Below, piece after piece: positions 20,876 to 32,797 of a stretch of 64,000 nucleotides of DNA. How positions within the stretch are numbered: position 1 is the stretch's first letter; each line of letters begins with the position of its first letter. The stretch comes from Amylostereum areolatum (lineage: Eukaryota > Basidiomycota > Agaricomycetes > Russulales > Stereaceae). The position numbers were made by a program, and so were the translations under genes. The DNA lies in assembly GCA_012932865.1 (NCBI GenBank), contig SAXG01000001.1, forward strand, positions 733,693-797,692. The letters are read 5' to 3'. The notes below the pieces were generated by a model, which saw only the letters and a program-made list of their open reading frames with translations, had not been told where the DNA came from and made no database searches.

Positions 20876-21527
20876 ATGGGTGCGTCGCCCGTCCCGCCTC
20901 CCGCCCCCCCGCTCCCCGCTCATCCCGCTCATCCCGCTCATCCCCGCAAACAGCATCCACAGAAGACGTCTCGTTCAACGCGCCTCATGCCCCCCATCCG
21001 AACGCCCTCGAAGCCTTCGCGACCGTGCTCCCGACCATCAAGTCCGAGATAGTCAAATCCCGCCACGACTGGGACAAGCACGAGCCCAAGATGTGGTCCC
21101 GCGCCGCTGGCATCTCCGACGATCACCTCGTCGCCTTTGACCTCGACCGCGATCTCGTCCAGGTCAGCAGCGGCCCCACCACGTACGGCACGATCATCCT
21201 CGGCAAGATCAGAATCCCCGCCGTCAACGACGATCTCGGCGAGGGCTTCATTCACGTTCGGTGCGTTCCCCTCCCTCCACGCCCCTTCGTTCTTTCTCCC
21301 ATGAACGCCCCCTGTCCGCAGCATTCACGATCCTCCGAACCGGGTACGTGCATACGCTCATTGGTCCGGACGCTCTACCAACGCTAACCTAAATATCCCA
21401 GGGCACGGCAGACGTCACCTTTCACTCGCTGTTCACGGACGAAGGCAACAAGGACGCCGACGGACATCCGACGACCTGGCAGGCGATCCAGACCTCCGAC
21501 ACGCCACTCGTGTTCTTCAACGAGTAG
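20876..21527 (+). CDS. conserved unknown protein, 152 aa
   Basis: Four exons. The first coding exon is just ATGG (20876-20879), followed by a pyrimidine-rich intron to 20953. The later junctions at HVR|IHDPPNR|GTADV have strong GTGCGT/GTACGT donors and CAG acceptors. The product starts MASTEDVSFN, has a helical stretch (ALEAFATVLPTIKSEIVKS), then an apparently beta-rich part with GTIILGKIRIP and a conserved-looking LGEGFIHVRIHDPPNR, and ends TPLVFFNE. No signal peptide or membrane segment. I do not recognise a functional domain; codon use and clean splicing argue that it is real. Divergent partner of the translation factor gene upstream. Confidence 0.8.
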
Positions 21528-22800
21528 GCGAGTCCTCGTCTTGGGCAGATCCCGAGGATGGCGCGATCCTCCGTTCCGCTTTTGCCTTCTGACTCAGAAC
21601 TTGAATTGGCATCACTATGTATAGGACGCACGTTGCGACGTTCGAAGGATCGAGATACGAGAATTGAAGGAAATCGAAACTGTGTATGTACGTATACGCC
21701 TGCTTACTCCCGATATCACATTGGTTGTCCGCGATGCGATCTCTGCCCCCGCGGGCATCCCCGTTCTCCAACGATACGACTTGATCGCGCTCGTCATACT
21801 TACTGTATACTCATGCCAAGAGCTCCCGGTCCAAGGATGCCCCAAGCCTCCCCAAGCATGGTACATAGCACCTGCCACCTGGTACAAAGACCACCATCGA
21901 AGGCGTGCTACTGCTAAATGATCGGCACTATGCTAGCTTGTGTATTTGGGCACGCTTGCTATTCCTGGGAGATGCCCCTTGGATATCTGCACACGCCCGT
22001 CCCGAAGTGTGAGTGCGAGTGAATGGTGTGCGCTCCCCAGACGTCGGTTATCGACGATAACAGCCGCATTGACAGTGACGTCGGACTCAGGGTGCCTGCG
22101 GCGATACGAGGATAAGGAGGACATGTGAACCTCCTCGTTCGGATGCGCCCTGCGAAGAAAAAGGAGACGCTATCAGCGTGGAAGGAGGGCTACACGAGCT
22201 GGAACGAGTTTGCTCAGCGCTCTTGCCCAGCCTCCAGGACCTCCGGCCGGATTCCGTGCGCCCACCACCACAACCATCCTGATATCCTCCTCTTTCTCCA
22301 GAGAATCCCCACATAGAACATGCCCCCCCTAAGTTCCCAACCCCGACACATCACACCAAGGAGAACGCATGACCCATGCAGAGCGCTGGTGGGGGGGTAT
22401 CGATCATAAGGGACCACGAAGCATTACACACGAACAACCATACTGCGTACAATACCAAATCTCCGTCCACCAAGGACGCTCGAAGGGGCACAAAGTGAGA
22501 ACGTACGCGAGAACCATACGCGAGAAACATACAGTATGCACGCTCGTGCGGGGAGATAGTAGTATGTACAGTACGACGACGTGTACCGCACATGGAATAG
22601 AGAGTGCTAAACTCAACCCTAGCCAAAGTGTAAGCCAAAGCGGAACCCGACGTCAAGCGAACAAACCGGAACAGAACAATCGTACAACGCATTGGCGGTC
22701 TATCAAGGGATAATATTACAATGTACACAGAGGAGACGCGAGCATAGATAGAGAGAGAAACGCAGACGGAGAGATGGAGACTGTTCAAAAAAAACCCGAG
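21528..22800. other. intergenic region, no gene recognised
   Basis: About 1.3 kb between two convergent 3' ends. Several overlapping open frames up to 145 codons on both strands have no recognisable content. It should contain the 3' UTRs of both neighbours. Confidence 0.5.
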
Positions 22801-24608
22801 TCACATACCCACATGTACCCAGCCAAGATCACCCTCGTACCCGCCACTGTAGGGCGGGACGATCCCCCCTTCACTTAAGAACCCTCCAACACTGGACCGT
22901 GCCACATATGGTGGCTCGCGCATCTTGCACGGAGCAGGCGATGGTGTATCCACAAATGAATGCATTTGAATCGTCCGCGCGGACAAGTTGTCACCCGACG
23001 AGCACTCTGTAGCCGTTGGCGACATGCTCAACGTAGGCGTAGGCGAGGCCTCGAAAAAAGAGGGCGCCGCGTATGCCCACGTCGGGCGAAGAACGGGTTC
23101 AGGTACTGCAAGAGGGGCGACGAGCGGGGTCGGCGGTGGGATGGGCATCCATGGGCCTTGCGCGGTGTTGCAGGAGGCGGTCGAGGGGGGTATGTGTGGT
23201 GGGGGAGCGGGAGGCATGAAGCCCTCCGGTGGGGGCTGTGGCTGGAAGGCGTTCGCGGGGAGCGTGCTGCTCCTCCGTAGGCCATGCGAGGACTGCGGCG
23301 TCGCGACACCGGGCGTGCTACCCGACGTCGACGTATCGACAGATGCGCCAGTACTGCTGCACTCGGCAAAGAGCGAGCCCTCACTCCGACTGCGCGCCAC
23401 GGATGCGCGCGGGGATGGCTCCTTTCCTACCCACAACCGCCACTCGAGAGCCTCACCGAGGGCACGTTCGCAACGACCGATCTCCCGTGCGGGAAGACCG
23501 GCGAGCCTCGCCCAGGCGCGGTTCGTGTGACCTTTATCTTGCGTGAACTTCGACGCTAGGATGAGGGACGCGAGGAAGGTCCTGCGAGGGCAGAGGAGGG
23601 GGGAGGGGAGAGGCGGAAGGGGAGGGAGGGCATCCTGGCAGGGCTTTTTCGGGGGAGAGCCATCGCGAGCGCCTTCCGGGACGTTGGGCGCGGCGTAGGG
23701 CGGCGTGGAATCTGATACGCAGACGGTGGGCAGCACCGTGTCCTCTTCCACATAGCAGGAATCCTGGAAGTCATCTAGGATGACGTCGTCGATGGTTTCC
23801 TGGAAAAGGAGGTCCTCGGCGAGGACGACGCGGTGGGTTTGATCAACCTCGCCCCGTACTCCGTGACCTTCGCGTTCTTGACGAGCTAGTTCCGGGACCT
23901 TGGACCGGACGGCTTCGAGGTAGCACAGTGCTGTTTGCAGGACGCTGCAAGAAGTCCGCGATCGACGCAAGACTTCGTGCACGAATCCACGCAGCGAGGC
24001 AGCGCAGTTGATGTCGCCGTCGGAGGTCGAAGGGGCGTTGGCCATGTTTACGGGGGGCGGTGGGAGAGTGCAGGGGGTTGTGAGAGGGGAGGAAGCGTGA
24101 TTTGGAGAGACCGGAGGGGGAAGGAAGTTGCGTGTTTCTTCTGTGTGCATTAAACGGAGACGGAGAGGGTTGACATGGGGGCGGCGGGGGCGGCGGGAGT
24201 GGCGGCAGCGAAGACGGTGGGTATATCTTGGAGAGGCCAGATATCGCAGAGCGATTTGACGGCGATATCTGAATGGAAGGGGGAAAGGTCTGTGAGCGTG
24301 TCGACGGAATCGGGATGGAAACAGGCCTTACCGACCAGATTGTTGACATACCGTGCCTTTTGCACGTCACGAAAGGCGCCCTCGCGAGTGCGGTGTTGGA
24401 GAGATGGGGCATGTGTTGTGAGACGATCAGGTTCAGACTGTGGTAGCGAAGCCGGTGTTGGTACAAAGGACGAGGGGGTATGGATATATGCGTTCGAAGG
24501 CGGCGACCGCGCGGGGTTGGAGGGGACGGCGGTATAGGGCTGCCACCTCGCGCGGACGCGCGAGGCGGTATGCCCGCGGAGGGGGAGCTGGTGGGACAGG
24601 GCATGCAT
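22801..24608 (-). CDS. Pho85-type (PCL) cyclin, with a broken frame near the N-terminus
   Basis: Regulatory subunit of a Pho85-like cyclin-dependent kinase, most like the Pcl5/Pcl group. A first exon from about 24608 includes EGAFRDVQKARYVNNLV, then after an intron DIAVKSLCDIWPLQDIPTVF. The main exon holds the cyclin box: LRGFVHEVLRRSRTSCSVLQ, ALCYLEAVRSKVPELA, RRTFLASLILASKFTQDKG, NRAWARLAGLP and CERALGEALEWRLWVG. A long low-complexity Ser/Pro tail follows, ending at TGA 22803-22801. The two parts cannot be joined in frame: at the G run 24177-24181 (C run in sense) one base appears to be missing. Alternatively translation could start at the ATG at 24150, which would lose the conserved first segment. 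The exact start is uncertain. Confidence 0.8.
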
Positions 24609-27600
24609 CGAAGTGGTGGAACCGGCGGTCGGAGAGGGTCGAGACGCGGAATATGTAAGGTAAGGGGACTAGAAATTCAAACAGAGGTACCGTTCATTGC
24701 AGAGTTCTTGGGGGATTTGGTTGAGGAAAAGAGGCCGGGAAGAAGGACGGAGAGGACGGTTGAGGAGCGGGCGGGAGAGATGCGATATTGGGCAATGAAT
24801 CGCATTGTTGGAATTGAGGTGAGTGGGCGACGGACGACCAGCTACTTTGCGGCTGGAAGATCCGAGGCGAGCAGGGGAGTCCTTCGGCAGCAGCAGCCGG
24901 GAGGACGAGGGGATATAAAAAGGCGGGAGGGGCGAGTCAGGCGCTGTAGAGAAAAAAGAGAGGGAGGAGGGCGTGAGTCAGGGAATGGACGGCGAGCAGA
25001 GGTGGCGGTATATGACCTCCCGGCGCTTGACCCAGCCTGACTCCCTTCCTTTTCTTTGAAACATTCCCTTTCTCGGAAATGGACTTCCGGCCTCCCCTCC
25101 GCTTTCGGCGCCGGTGCCGAACCACCTGGGAGCTGTCCACCAGTGGCGCCGCCTGCCGCCGCTCCTCCCCTGCCGCCTGCGCCTCCGAGTCCTACTGCTG
25201 CCTCACCGCCTCACCGCGTGATATCGTGCCCAGTTCCTCAGGCCTCAGGCTCCGACGCCGCGCACGACGACGAGCGGCCCAACGCGTTCCTGTACCAACG
25301 TGCATGAACAACCTTCAACCTTCAAGGGAGGCTCGTGTCTAGTCAGATAGCATCCCTACTTCCTCCGTAATCTGAGTTTATTTCCCCTTCCTTCTCCCGG
25401 TCGGCATCCTGTACTCATACTTGCTTGACTTCGATTCCGTGGCCGTACATACTCCTTCTCAGTACGCATCGCTACTTACTGCGCATTCACCTCCTGAGCC
25501 TCCGACTTCTGGCACAGCTCCATCCACTAATCACGTCTTCATCCTCGTGTGCTCCAGCTGCCGGCTCCCTTCCGCCTCCCCGAATACACCATTCAATTCT
25601 CTGATCGATGCTTCCCGTATCCGTATCCCGGTCAAATGCTTCCCGTCCCGTTCTCGCTCACGTACCAGACCAGAACATCCTTCATCGACGTCGAGTCTAC
25701 CCTTCTAGCCTCGCCGAGTCCTCACCCACCCATCGGCAAGTCACATTATATCAGCCAGCGGCTCCTGGCCGTGCTCCTCGTGTTCCCCTCGCGGGCGCAG
25801 AACTCGCTCTTTTCTCACTTCCAAGCCCCCACGGCTACTTCACGACCCCCCCGTCCGATGCGCGTATACGATAAACATCTTCAGCCCAAAGCGTCCGCAT
25901 TCCTCGGCTGTTGTGCTATCGCCAGACACGAGGTTGACACGTTTCGCCTGACTCAACATCATCTTTCACCACGCTGGCCCACGCACGTCCATGCCTGTAA
26001 TCGGCTTACTCGGTCTGGCACTTTCCTCTTCGCGATCTCCTGACCTCACCCACCGCACGCCTTGTTTTTCGTCATCTTGTCCTTGCTTTGGACTCGAACA
26101 GCGCTCTATTTCCGGCCTTCCGACGGCGGCAAACAGCGTTTAGTCTATCTATGTACGTCCGACGGCGCTGACCAGTGACCGTCGTCCAGTTGGACACTCC
26201 CATAACATCCCGGTGATGACTAGCCTCAAGCTCGGACGCCGGCAATTTCAAGCAAATAAACTCGGTAGCAACCCCTCCGTCCATCTTGGGTGTTCCGCCG
26301 GTGCGTCGCCGCACAGTAAGTTACATTTATTCACGAAATCGCACAGACATCCACCCTGCGGCTGCGAACGCTGACAAGACGTTGCGTGACCATGCTCGGG
26401 TTTCCCACATAACTCACCCCATATCACTAAGCAAAAATGGCTAGCCAGATCCGACCAGTACAAAGAGTCATGTCCCCGCATGTCGCCTTTTCTCAGGCCG
26501 CCCGACTCCTCGCAAGCCATTCGCGAAAGGCGATGCGCTGGTTTACATACCTCCCAGTCAGCTGTGTTCGCTTGCCAATGCGCAGCCCGGGATTCATGGC
26601 GGAGAAGACAAACCTGCTTGCCCCGATGACCTCCTGGTGCAAGGTCAGACGATGCGGGGTAGCCGTTTCTTGCTTGAATGGTGGTGCGGGGTGGAGGTTA
26701 CGCCCACTACATATGTAGTCTGGATCAACAGGCCTGCTTCCGCACCTGGCGAAATCGAACATTGTTATTTCCCCCAAGTCTCGTGGTTGCTCTACATCCA
26801 CATCCTCTGGCGCTGAGGGACTCATAGGGAAATGCGGAGCTGACACTGTAGGCGCCTATCACGGTTCCGTTCCAGTCAAGTTCCAGTCAGGTTCCAGTCC
26901 ACATCCCGCCTACATTCCGCGGCGACCGCCCGACACTTCCACGTCAGGATGATCCGCCAAGGTGACCCTCTCCGTTCCCCGTAGGTGGATTTCGCGGATG
27001 GAGGTACGTTCTGCGCGCTACAGCATTGCGTTGCAGCGGTGATAGACTCATCTTCACAGTTGTTTCTCGGTCAGAATGCTGATTGCGGCGCTTGGCTGGA
27101 GTTCGTTGGACAGGTTTGAGGATCCGAGGAACGTGGCCTGACTGGACAGCAGAAATCCTGACGTTTAGGGCGCGGGCGGTGACGTGCACGTCCAGTTGGA
27201 TACTGTACTTCAACTCCACAGATGCACATTCTTGATCATTTTCCCTCTCGTCTCCGACTACGCCTATGCTGTGAGTCCCTGCCACTGACTCCCAAATATC
27301 TGCCTTGGTAACGATCTTCGAGCAGCGACTTTTCTGTACCGTCTGATCCTGGGAGTAGTATGAGGAGCCGTGACTCGTCTGCGAACAATGAATCAATAAG
27401 ATCACGGTTCAGTTCATAAAGCAGACGTCGATGCGTTCAGCGTCTTTCATCAAGCTGTTCTTACTTTGCCGCCAGGGCCGAAGGCCGTTCACGATGAACG
27501 CGGCGGATCGTCGGGCGGCGTCGATCTCCAGGAGCGACAGTGTGACAGGGCAGAACTTGTGGCACATTGCAGTCCTGTCACTGCAAAAACCATTGCTCTG

Positions 27601-28138
27601 GGTGAGTCTCGATGTTCTTGACTTCTTATTGGCACGCGCGCTCGGCTTGCTGGGCAAAACGGAGGTGATCAGCCGCTAGTAGCTGGGCTGCTCGAATCAT
27701 CTGATGCATCTGGAAGATGATGGATGCTAACAGGGGAGGTGGTGCTCTGGAATACTTCAACTGCACCTAGCCTGCACTCGCATGCAATGTCGTATAAGTC
27801 GAGAGAGGAGGATGGCGGGCCGGAGCCGACCGAGGGGAGGTGCCAAGGCGGGGACAGGGGTTTGGAGGCCGCTGCCAGGACGCCATGCGATCTCGTTCCC
27901 GACGATATCTGTGATACATAAAAAGTGTACCCGTCGTCGATCTCGTCTAAACGCTCCACTTCACTCCACCTGTCGCTTCCTTCGCTTCTCGCCCGCCGTC
28001 CTACTTATTTCTGCCCTTCCCGCTTCGCCTCTTGTGCTCTTTCCCTCCCCCCTCGGTCGGTCTGAACTCGTGCACTCACTCTTTTTGCCCCTCGACCCCT
28101 CCTTCGTCGTCGTCGTCGCCTTCCGCTCCTTACTCGCC
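24609..28138. other. 3.5-kb region without a secure gene
   Basis: A TATAAAAA box on the plus strand at 24914-24921 lies about 165 bp before an ATG at 25079, in a Pro-rich open region (25056-25340). The region continues C/T-rich to about 26060 with all three plus frames partly open. A protein-coding gene is possible but no frame gives a recognisable product. Minus-strand open frames between 26250 and 27960 (up to 153 codons) are likewise unidentified; the best looking, 26493-26846, lacks an ATG. A short tandem repeat of GTTCCAGTCA lies near 26866-26900. A TATA-like ACATAAAAAG at about 27916 fits the promoter of the gene at 28139. Confidence 0.4.
24914..24921 (+). promoter_or_regulatory. TATA box-like motif
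   Basis: TATAAAAA in a G/A-rich context, well placed for a plus-strand transcript starting near 25000-25060. The gene it would serve is not resolved. Confidence 0.4.
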
Positions 28139-29380
28139 ATGAAGTTCTCCACCGCTTTCGCCGCACTCGTTCTCGCCGCCGTCGCCGCCGAGGCCACCAA
28201 TGCCCACGAACATCAGGCCATGAAACGGCACTCTCGTATTTCCCGTCGCGGAGACGATGGCAGCGACAAGAGCTGCAAGAGGAGGCACCCCGCCAGCGCC
28301 GCACCTACGTCCACCCAGCTTCCGTCTTCCGCTCCGCCTCCGCCTCCACCCGCCTCGACGCACTCCTCGGCCAAGGCGAAGGCCTCCCCGAAGGTCGCCG
28401 AAAACAAAGCGGTGGACGTCTCGGGCGGCAGCGGCGGAGACGGCTCCTGCTCGAACCGGGCCAAGTCCAGTGCGTCCCCCCTTTCCCTATATCTCATAGC
28501 TTGGCCTCACATGCGCATGTGATGTCTCAGACAAGATCGATGTCGACAGCGGCCCCAACGGCTCGATGAAATGGTTCAACTGTGGTATCGAGGGCGGCGG
28601 ATGGAACCCTCCCGACCTCAACATGGGCAACCTCATCACCGTCGATCTCCAGTCCGCGCGTAACACGGCCTTCGCGCCGTGCACCGACGACATGATCGGC
28701 AAGTTCTACCAATACGGTGACAAATACGGAGGTGTGTGTCTCATGCGGCTATCGCTGCCCGTGGCCGTCGAAGCTGATCGGAGGTACGCTCGCAAGTCCC
28801 GGCTATCATGTTGGCGTCGTTCGCCATGCAGGAGAGCAGCTGCAACCCCAGCACCGTCGGCGGCGGCGGAGAGCAGGGCCTGATGCAGATTTCGAGGGAG
28901 AAGTGTAACGGACGCAGCGATGCTGACTGCCGCGATCTCGTGCGTGTTTGCTGATTTCCCGTGATGAACACTATGGCTCACGATGAGATGTGTTCAGGAC
29001 TTCAATATCGATGCTGGCGCGAAGTACTTCTCTCAGCAGCTGAAGAACAACGGCGGCAACTTGCTCGCTACCGTTGGACAGTATAATGGCTACTTCAAGG
29101 GCATGACCTACGTATGTACCACAGTGCTTTGACTGCCCGGTTGCTCGCTAACACCTGCTTGTGCAGAATGATGCGACCAAGGCCCGTAACTCGGCCTGCT
29201 GCCTTTGCCAGAACAACCTGGACTAGTACGTCTTCTTCTCTCGCGAGGTACCCGTTGTAACATCAGCTCTTCTACAGCCTTCAACAGTTCTTCAACGGCT
29301 GGCTCCAGGGCCACAGCGCGTACGATGCCACCCCCAAGCTCGGCATCTACTTCAACCTCAAGGTCTGCACTGGCCAGTAG
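28139..29380 (+). CDS. secreted GH23 lysozyme-like / lytic transglycosylase (SLT) protein
   Basis: Predicted secreted 316-aa enzyme with a goose-lysozyme/soluble lytic transglycosylase fold that cleaves peptidoglycan-type glycans. Six exons: 28139-28469, 28531-28731, 28797-28939, 28998-29111, 29167-29225, 29278-29380. Residues 1-20 are a clear signal peptide (MKFSTAFAALVLAAVAAEAT). A basic stretch (KRHSRISRRG) suggests a propeptide or processing site, and a Ser/Pro/Ala linker follows. The catalytic domain has the family signature with Glu190 in FAMQESSCNP, then GGGGEQGLMQIS and TVGQYNGYF. Many cysteines (DKSCKRR, NGRSDADC, SACCLC, KVCTGQ) suggest disulfides and extracellular action. Related proteins in mushroom-forming fungi are thought to act against bacteria; that role here is inference. 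Confidence 0.9.
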
Positions 29381-29674
29381 GAGGCGTATCGACCGACCAT
29401 TCCTTTCGGCCAACCCCCTCGCCTTTGTGTATCTATTTAGTATACCCTCCGGGTGCTCCCCCCCTTGCGTGCGCCCTCGTTTACTTTACGCACTGTACAT
29501 AGCCGGGCTATTTACGTATACCTTTATCCCAAACCCTTCGATTGAAATCGGATAGCGACCAGTAGTTTCTTCTTCGGCAGTCACGTGCGGAATATTTGTA
29601 CGGAATGCGGGTCGCGAAGAGTGATCCAGTGAAGGCAAACCTTGGTCTCGACACTCGGTTACCTCGCATACGCC

Positions 29675-32211
29675 ATGAGCGACACATCGACCTCCGTACC
29701 GTCATCACCGGCTCTGACGAGCTCGACGCCTCTATCGTCTGCACCGTCGCCCGCATTGTCGACCCTCAGCTTGTCCGATCCCAAGGAAGTCACGGAGCAC
29801 GACTTGGCGGAGTCCGCGAAGCTCAAGGCTGAAGCCAATAAGGCATTCTCCGGTGCGTCTCCCTCTTTCCTTTCCCCGTATATATACCCACTCTGCGACG
29901 CTGACTTTACGATCCGTGGCTAGACCATGATTTCCCCCGCGCGGCGGAGCTGTATTCGCAGGCGATCCAGCGCAACCCGCTCGATGCGACGCTGTTCTGC
30001 AATCGCGCATACACGCGGCTGAAACTGGAAGAGCACGGATACGCGCTGCACGATGCGAGTGCGTATGACCACCACTCGTAGAGGCATGTGCTCACGCTGA
30101 TGCATCTGTGACATCCATTCAGGCCGGGCGATTGAGCTCAACCCGAAGTACGTGAAGGCGTACTACCGGTACGTGCGCTTCCGCTCCGGAGTCTGTGGAT
30201 CTATATCTTGAACGGGGTTGGGATCCAGGCGGGCGATGTGCAGCCTCCAGACGCTCAAGTACCCTGCCGCGATCGCCGATCTCAGGAAGGTGCTCCAGCT
30301 CGAGCCGAAAAACCAGCAGGTGAAGTTGCTGCTGGACTCGACGCAGAAGCTCGTGCGGAAGATCGAGTTTGAGAAGGTACGTGGTTTCTATTTTCTGTGG
30401 TATTTCCCGTTCTCGAATCTCAACATGTGCAGGCGATCGAGGTTGGGGAGGAGCAGAGCGCTGTGGATCGGTGCAAAGATATTATTACGGAAGGTCAGTG
30501 CGCGCGTCCTTGGTCGATGGGTGGGTCGTTTGATCGATAATCTTGCAGGCGGGTGCGATTTGGACAAGGCATACGAGGGCCCGCGGTTAGAGGAGGAAAA
30601 TGGGAAGTATAAAATATCGACGGAGTTTATCCAAGCGATGATCGAGTGGTTCAAGGCGGGGAAGACACTGCCGAGGCGGTATGTGTGGGAGATCGTCCTC
30701 GGCGCGTACGAGCACTTTGTCAAGGAGGAGAGCTTGGTGGATGTGCAGGTGAAAGAGGGAATGACTTGCGATGTCATTGGTGATGTTCATGGTGCGTTCG
30801 TTTTGTTTCTTCCTTCGTGAATGAATTGACGCCGACGGATTGTGCAGGACAATTCTACGACGTATTGCACCTGTTCTCACTCACGGGCGTTCCGACGGAA
30901 AATCATTGTTTACTGATGAATGGCGACCTCGTCGACCGCGGGTCGTGGTCAATAGAAGTCATTCTCCTGGCCTTCGCATACAAATGTGAGCTCGGTCCTC
31001 CGTGGACCGTCGTGGTAAGCGCAGAGCGAGGGCACTGATTTTTTACTTCGGACGGTCAGGGTTGTATCCGACGAAGATGTACATCAACCGAGGGAACCAC
31101 GAGACGAAGGACATGAACAGAACATATGGATTCGAGGGCGAGGCGAAGCACAAGCACGGAGAGCAGACTTACAAGGTACTTTTGGTCGTCTTTATACGAA
31201 AATGGGTGGCGTTTGATCTCTCTGCGGTTGTCAGCTGTTCGCGTACGTCTTCACTGCAAGTGAGTTGGTTCTCTCGTGCTTATCGGTCCAAGCGTCGTCG
31301 CTGATCGCGTTCATGCGTAGTGCCGCTGGCGACCATGATCAGCGCGACAGAACCACCAAAAGAGAAACAGGGCGCGATCCTGTCACCGGAAGGTTTGAAG
31401 CGGTACTTTGTGACTCACGGCGGTCTATTCAGCAAAGATGGGGTGACGCTGGACGAGATCAGGAAGATCGAACGAATCGGTCGACAGCCTGGAACGGAGG
31501 GCCTGATGTGTAGGTTTGACGTCTGATGATATCGCGGTCGCAATTGTTGACGTCGGATGCATTGTTTTCAGGCGAGGTGATGATTCGTCTATATTTCTGC
31601 ATGATGACAGTGTATTGAGACCAGGACAGCTGCTGTGGACGGACCCTCAAGAAGTTCCTGGGCGTGGGCCCAGTAAAAGGGTCAGCGGATGGGAATGTAT
31701 ACAAGCGCGACCGGCGGCTGACGACAGGGATTAAATTGCAGGGTGTAGGGATCGCGTTCGGGCCCGACGTGACCAGACGGTGGTGCGACCTGAACGGGGT
31801 GACTGGGATCCTTCGCAGCCATGAAGTGCGTCAAAGTACGTGTCTTGTTCGTTCTTCGATGTGGCACGAGTCTCACCGCGAGCGGTCGATATCAGATGGA
31901 TACGCTGTGGAGCACAATGGGTTGTGCACAACGGTGGGTGTTGGCGTTTGCCCGGGGAATGCGCCATGGAACCTGAACGTTTCGTGGACAGGTGTTCTCG
32001 GCGCCGAATTACGTGGACCAAACGGGAAACAAGGGTGCATACGTGAGTGGGAAGGACGGATGGAAGGGAACGAACGCGAGGCTGAGCGGCTGCACAGATC
32101 CGAATAGACTCGAGTGGCAGCCAACAATACTTCCAGTTCGAGGCGCAACCGCACCCGCCGATGAAGCCCATGGCGTACGCCCAGGGCGGCCTCGCGAGCA
32201 TGATGATGTAG
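29675..32211 (+). CDS. PPT1: serine/threonine protein phosphatase 5 (TPR-PPP)
   Basis: PP5/Ppt1 phosphatase, an Hsp90-associated enzyme that dephosphorylates Ser/Thr, with N-terminal TPRs that autoinhibit it and bind chaperone. About 14 exons from [10 protein letters not shown] to GGLASMMM (TAG 32209-32211). TPRs start around [15 protein letters not shown], with [19 protein letters not shown] and [13 protein letters not shown]. All metal and catalytic PPP motifs are present: GDVHG, GDLVDRG, RGNHE, THGG, CELLWTDPQ, GITG-like [10 protein letters not shown] and SAPNY. The CELLW motif is completed only by a 5-nt microexon at 31572-31576 (GCGAG) between introns of 62 and 53 nt. Frame is intact throughout. 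The start at 29675 is the first ATG of the open exon. Confidence 0.95.
31572..31576 (+). other. 5-nt microexon of the PP5 gene
   Basis: TTTTCAG|GCGAG|GTGATG. Joined as ATG T|GC GAG|CTG CTG TGG it gives the conserved LMCELLWTDPQ. Skipping it, or reading through either flanking intron, breaks the frame. Confidence 0.85.
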
Positions 32212-32797
32212 AGGTCCGGAGGAGGGAATGGCGAGGATCGGTCACATGCTCGCGCCCGTCGTCCTTACGTCGATTCCATGTCCACATACACTCCTCCGCC
32301 TTCCCTATATCCTTCCTGCCTTCATCTTTCCCTGCTCGATCATCCAGTCCACGCCGTTCCTTTCACCCACGATGTCCACGGTCAGTCACTCTCGGCACTT
32401 GCTCGCCTTCCGTACAGGATCGACGCATGTATTCTCGATCCAAGTATCACCCTTTCCTTTGCAGTTCGACCGTCTCGCGCCCACACCGCGACGTCCAGAG
32501 CTGTGAACAGGAGGCCCGCCGGCACCGCCTGTCCAACACGGTGAGCGCCTTGGCCCTAGTACGCTGTCGACGCGCTCACCGTCTTACTGACGAGTCCCGG
32601 GCGACGACGGGAGTTGAGGGGCGCACAGGGCGCTACGCATTACACCCAGAGATACCGTTGGGCATTCAAATAACGTTGGTCATTCAGATATAGCACCATC
32701 AAATTACGTCCATGCAACGTCGAGTATAAAGAGGGCGACGCAGAAGACGTCGAAGCCACCCATCTCTCCTCGATTGTCACCCCTCGCGGCCTTCGCC

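Noticed and set aside
24480..25040. 186-codon plus-strand frame
   Set aside because: Begins as a shadow of the cyclin first exon and runs on through the GA-rich region upstream; Arg/Gly/Glu low complexity without conserved motif.
26493..26846. 117-codon minus-strand frame with protein-like composition
   Set aside because: Starts with GTG, has no ATG or splice context, and no recognisable family.
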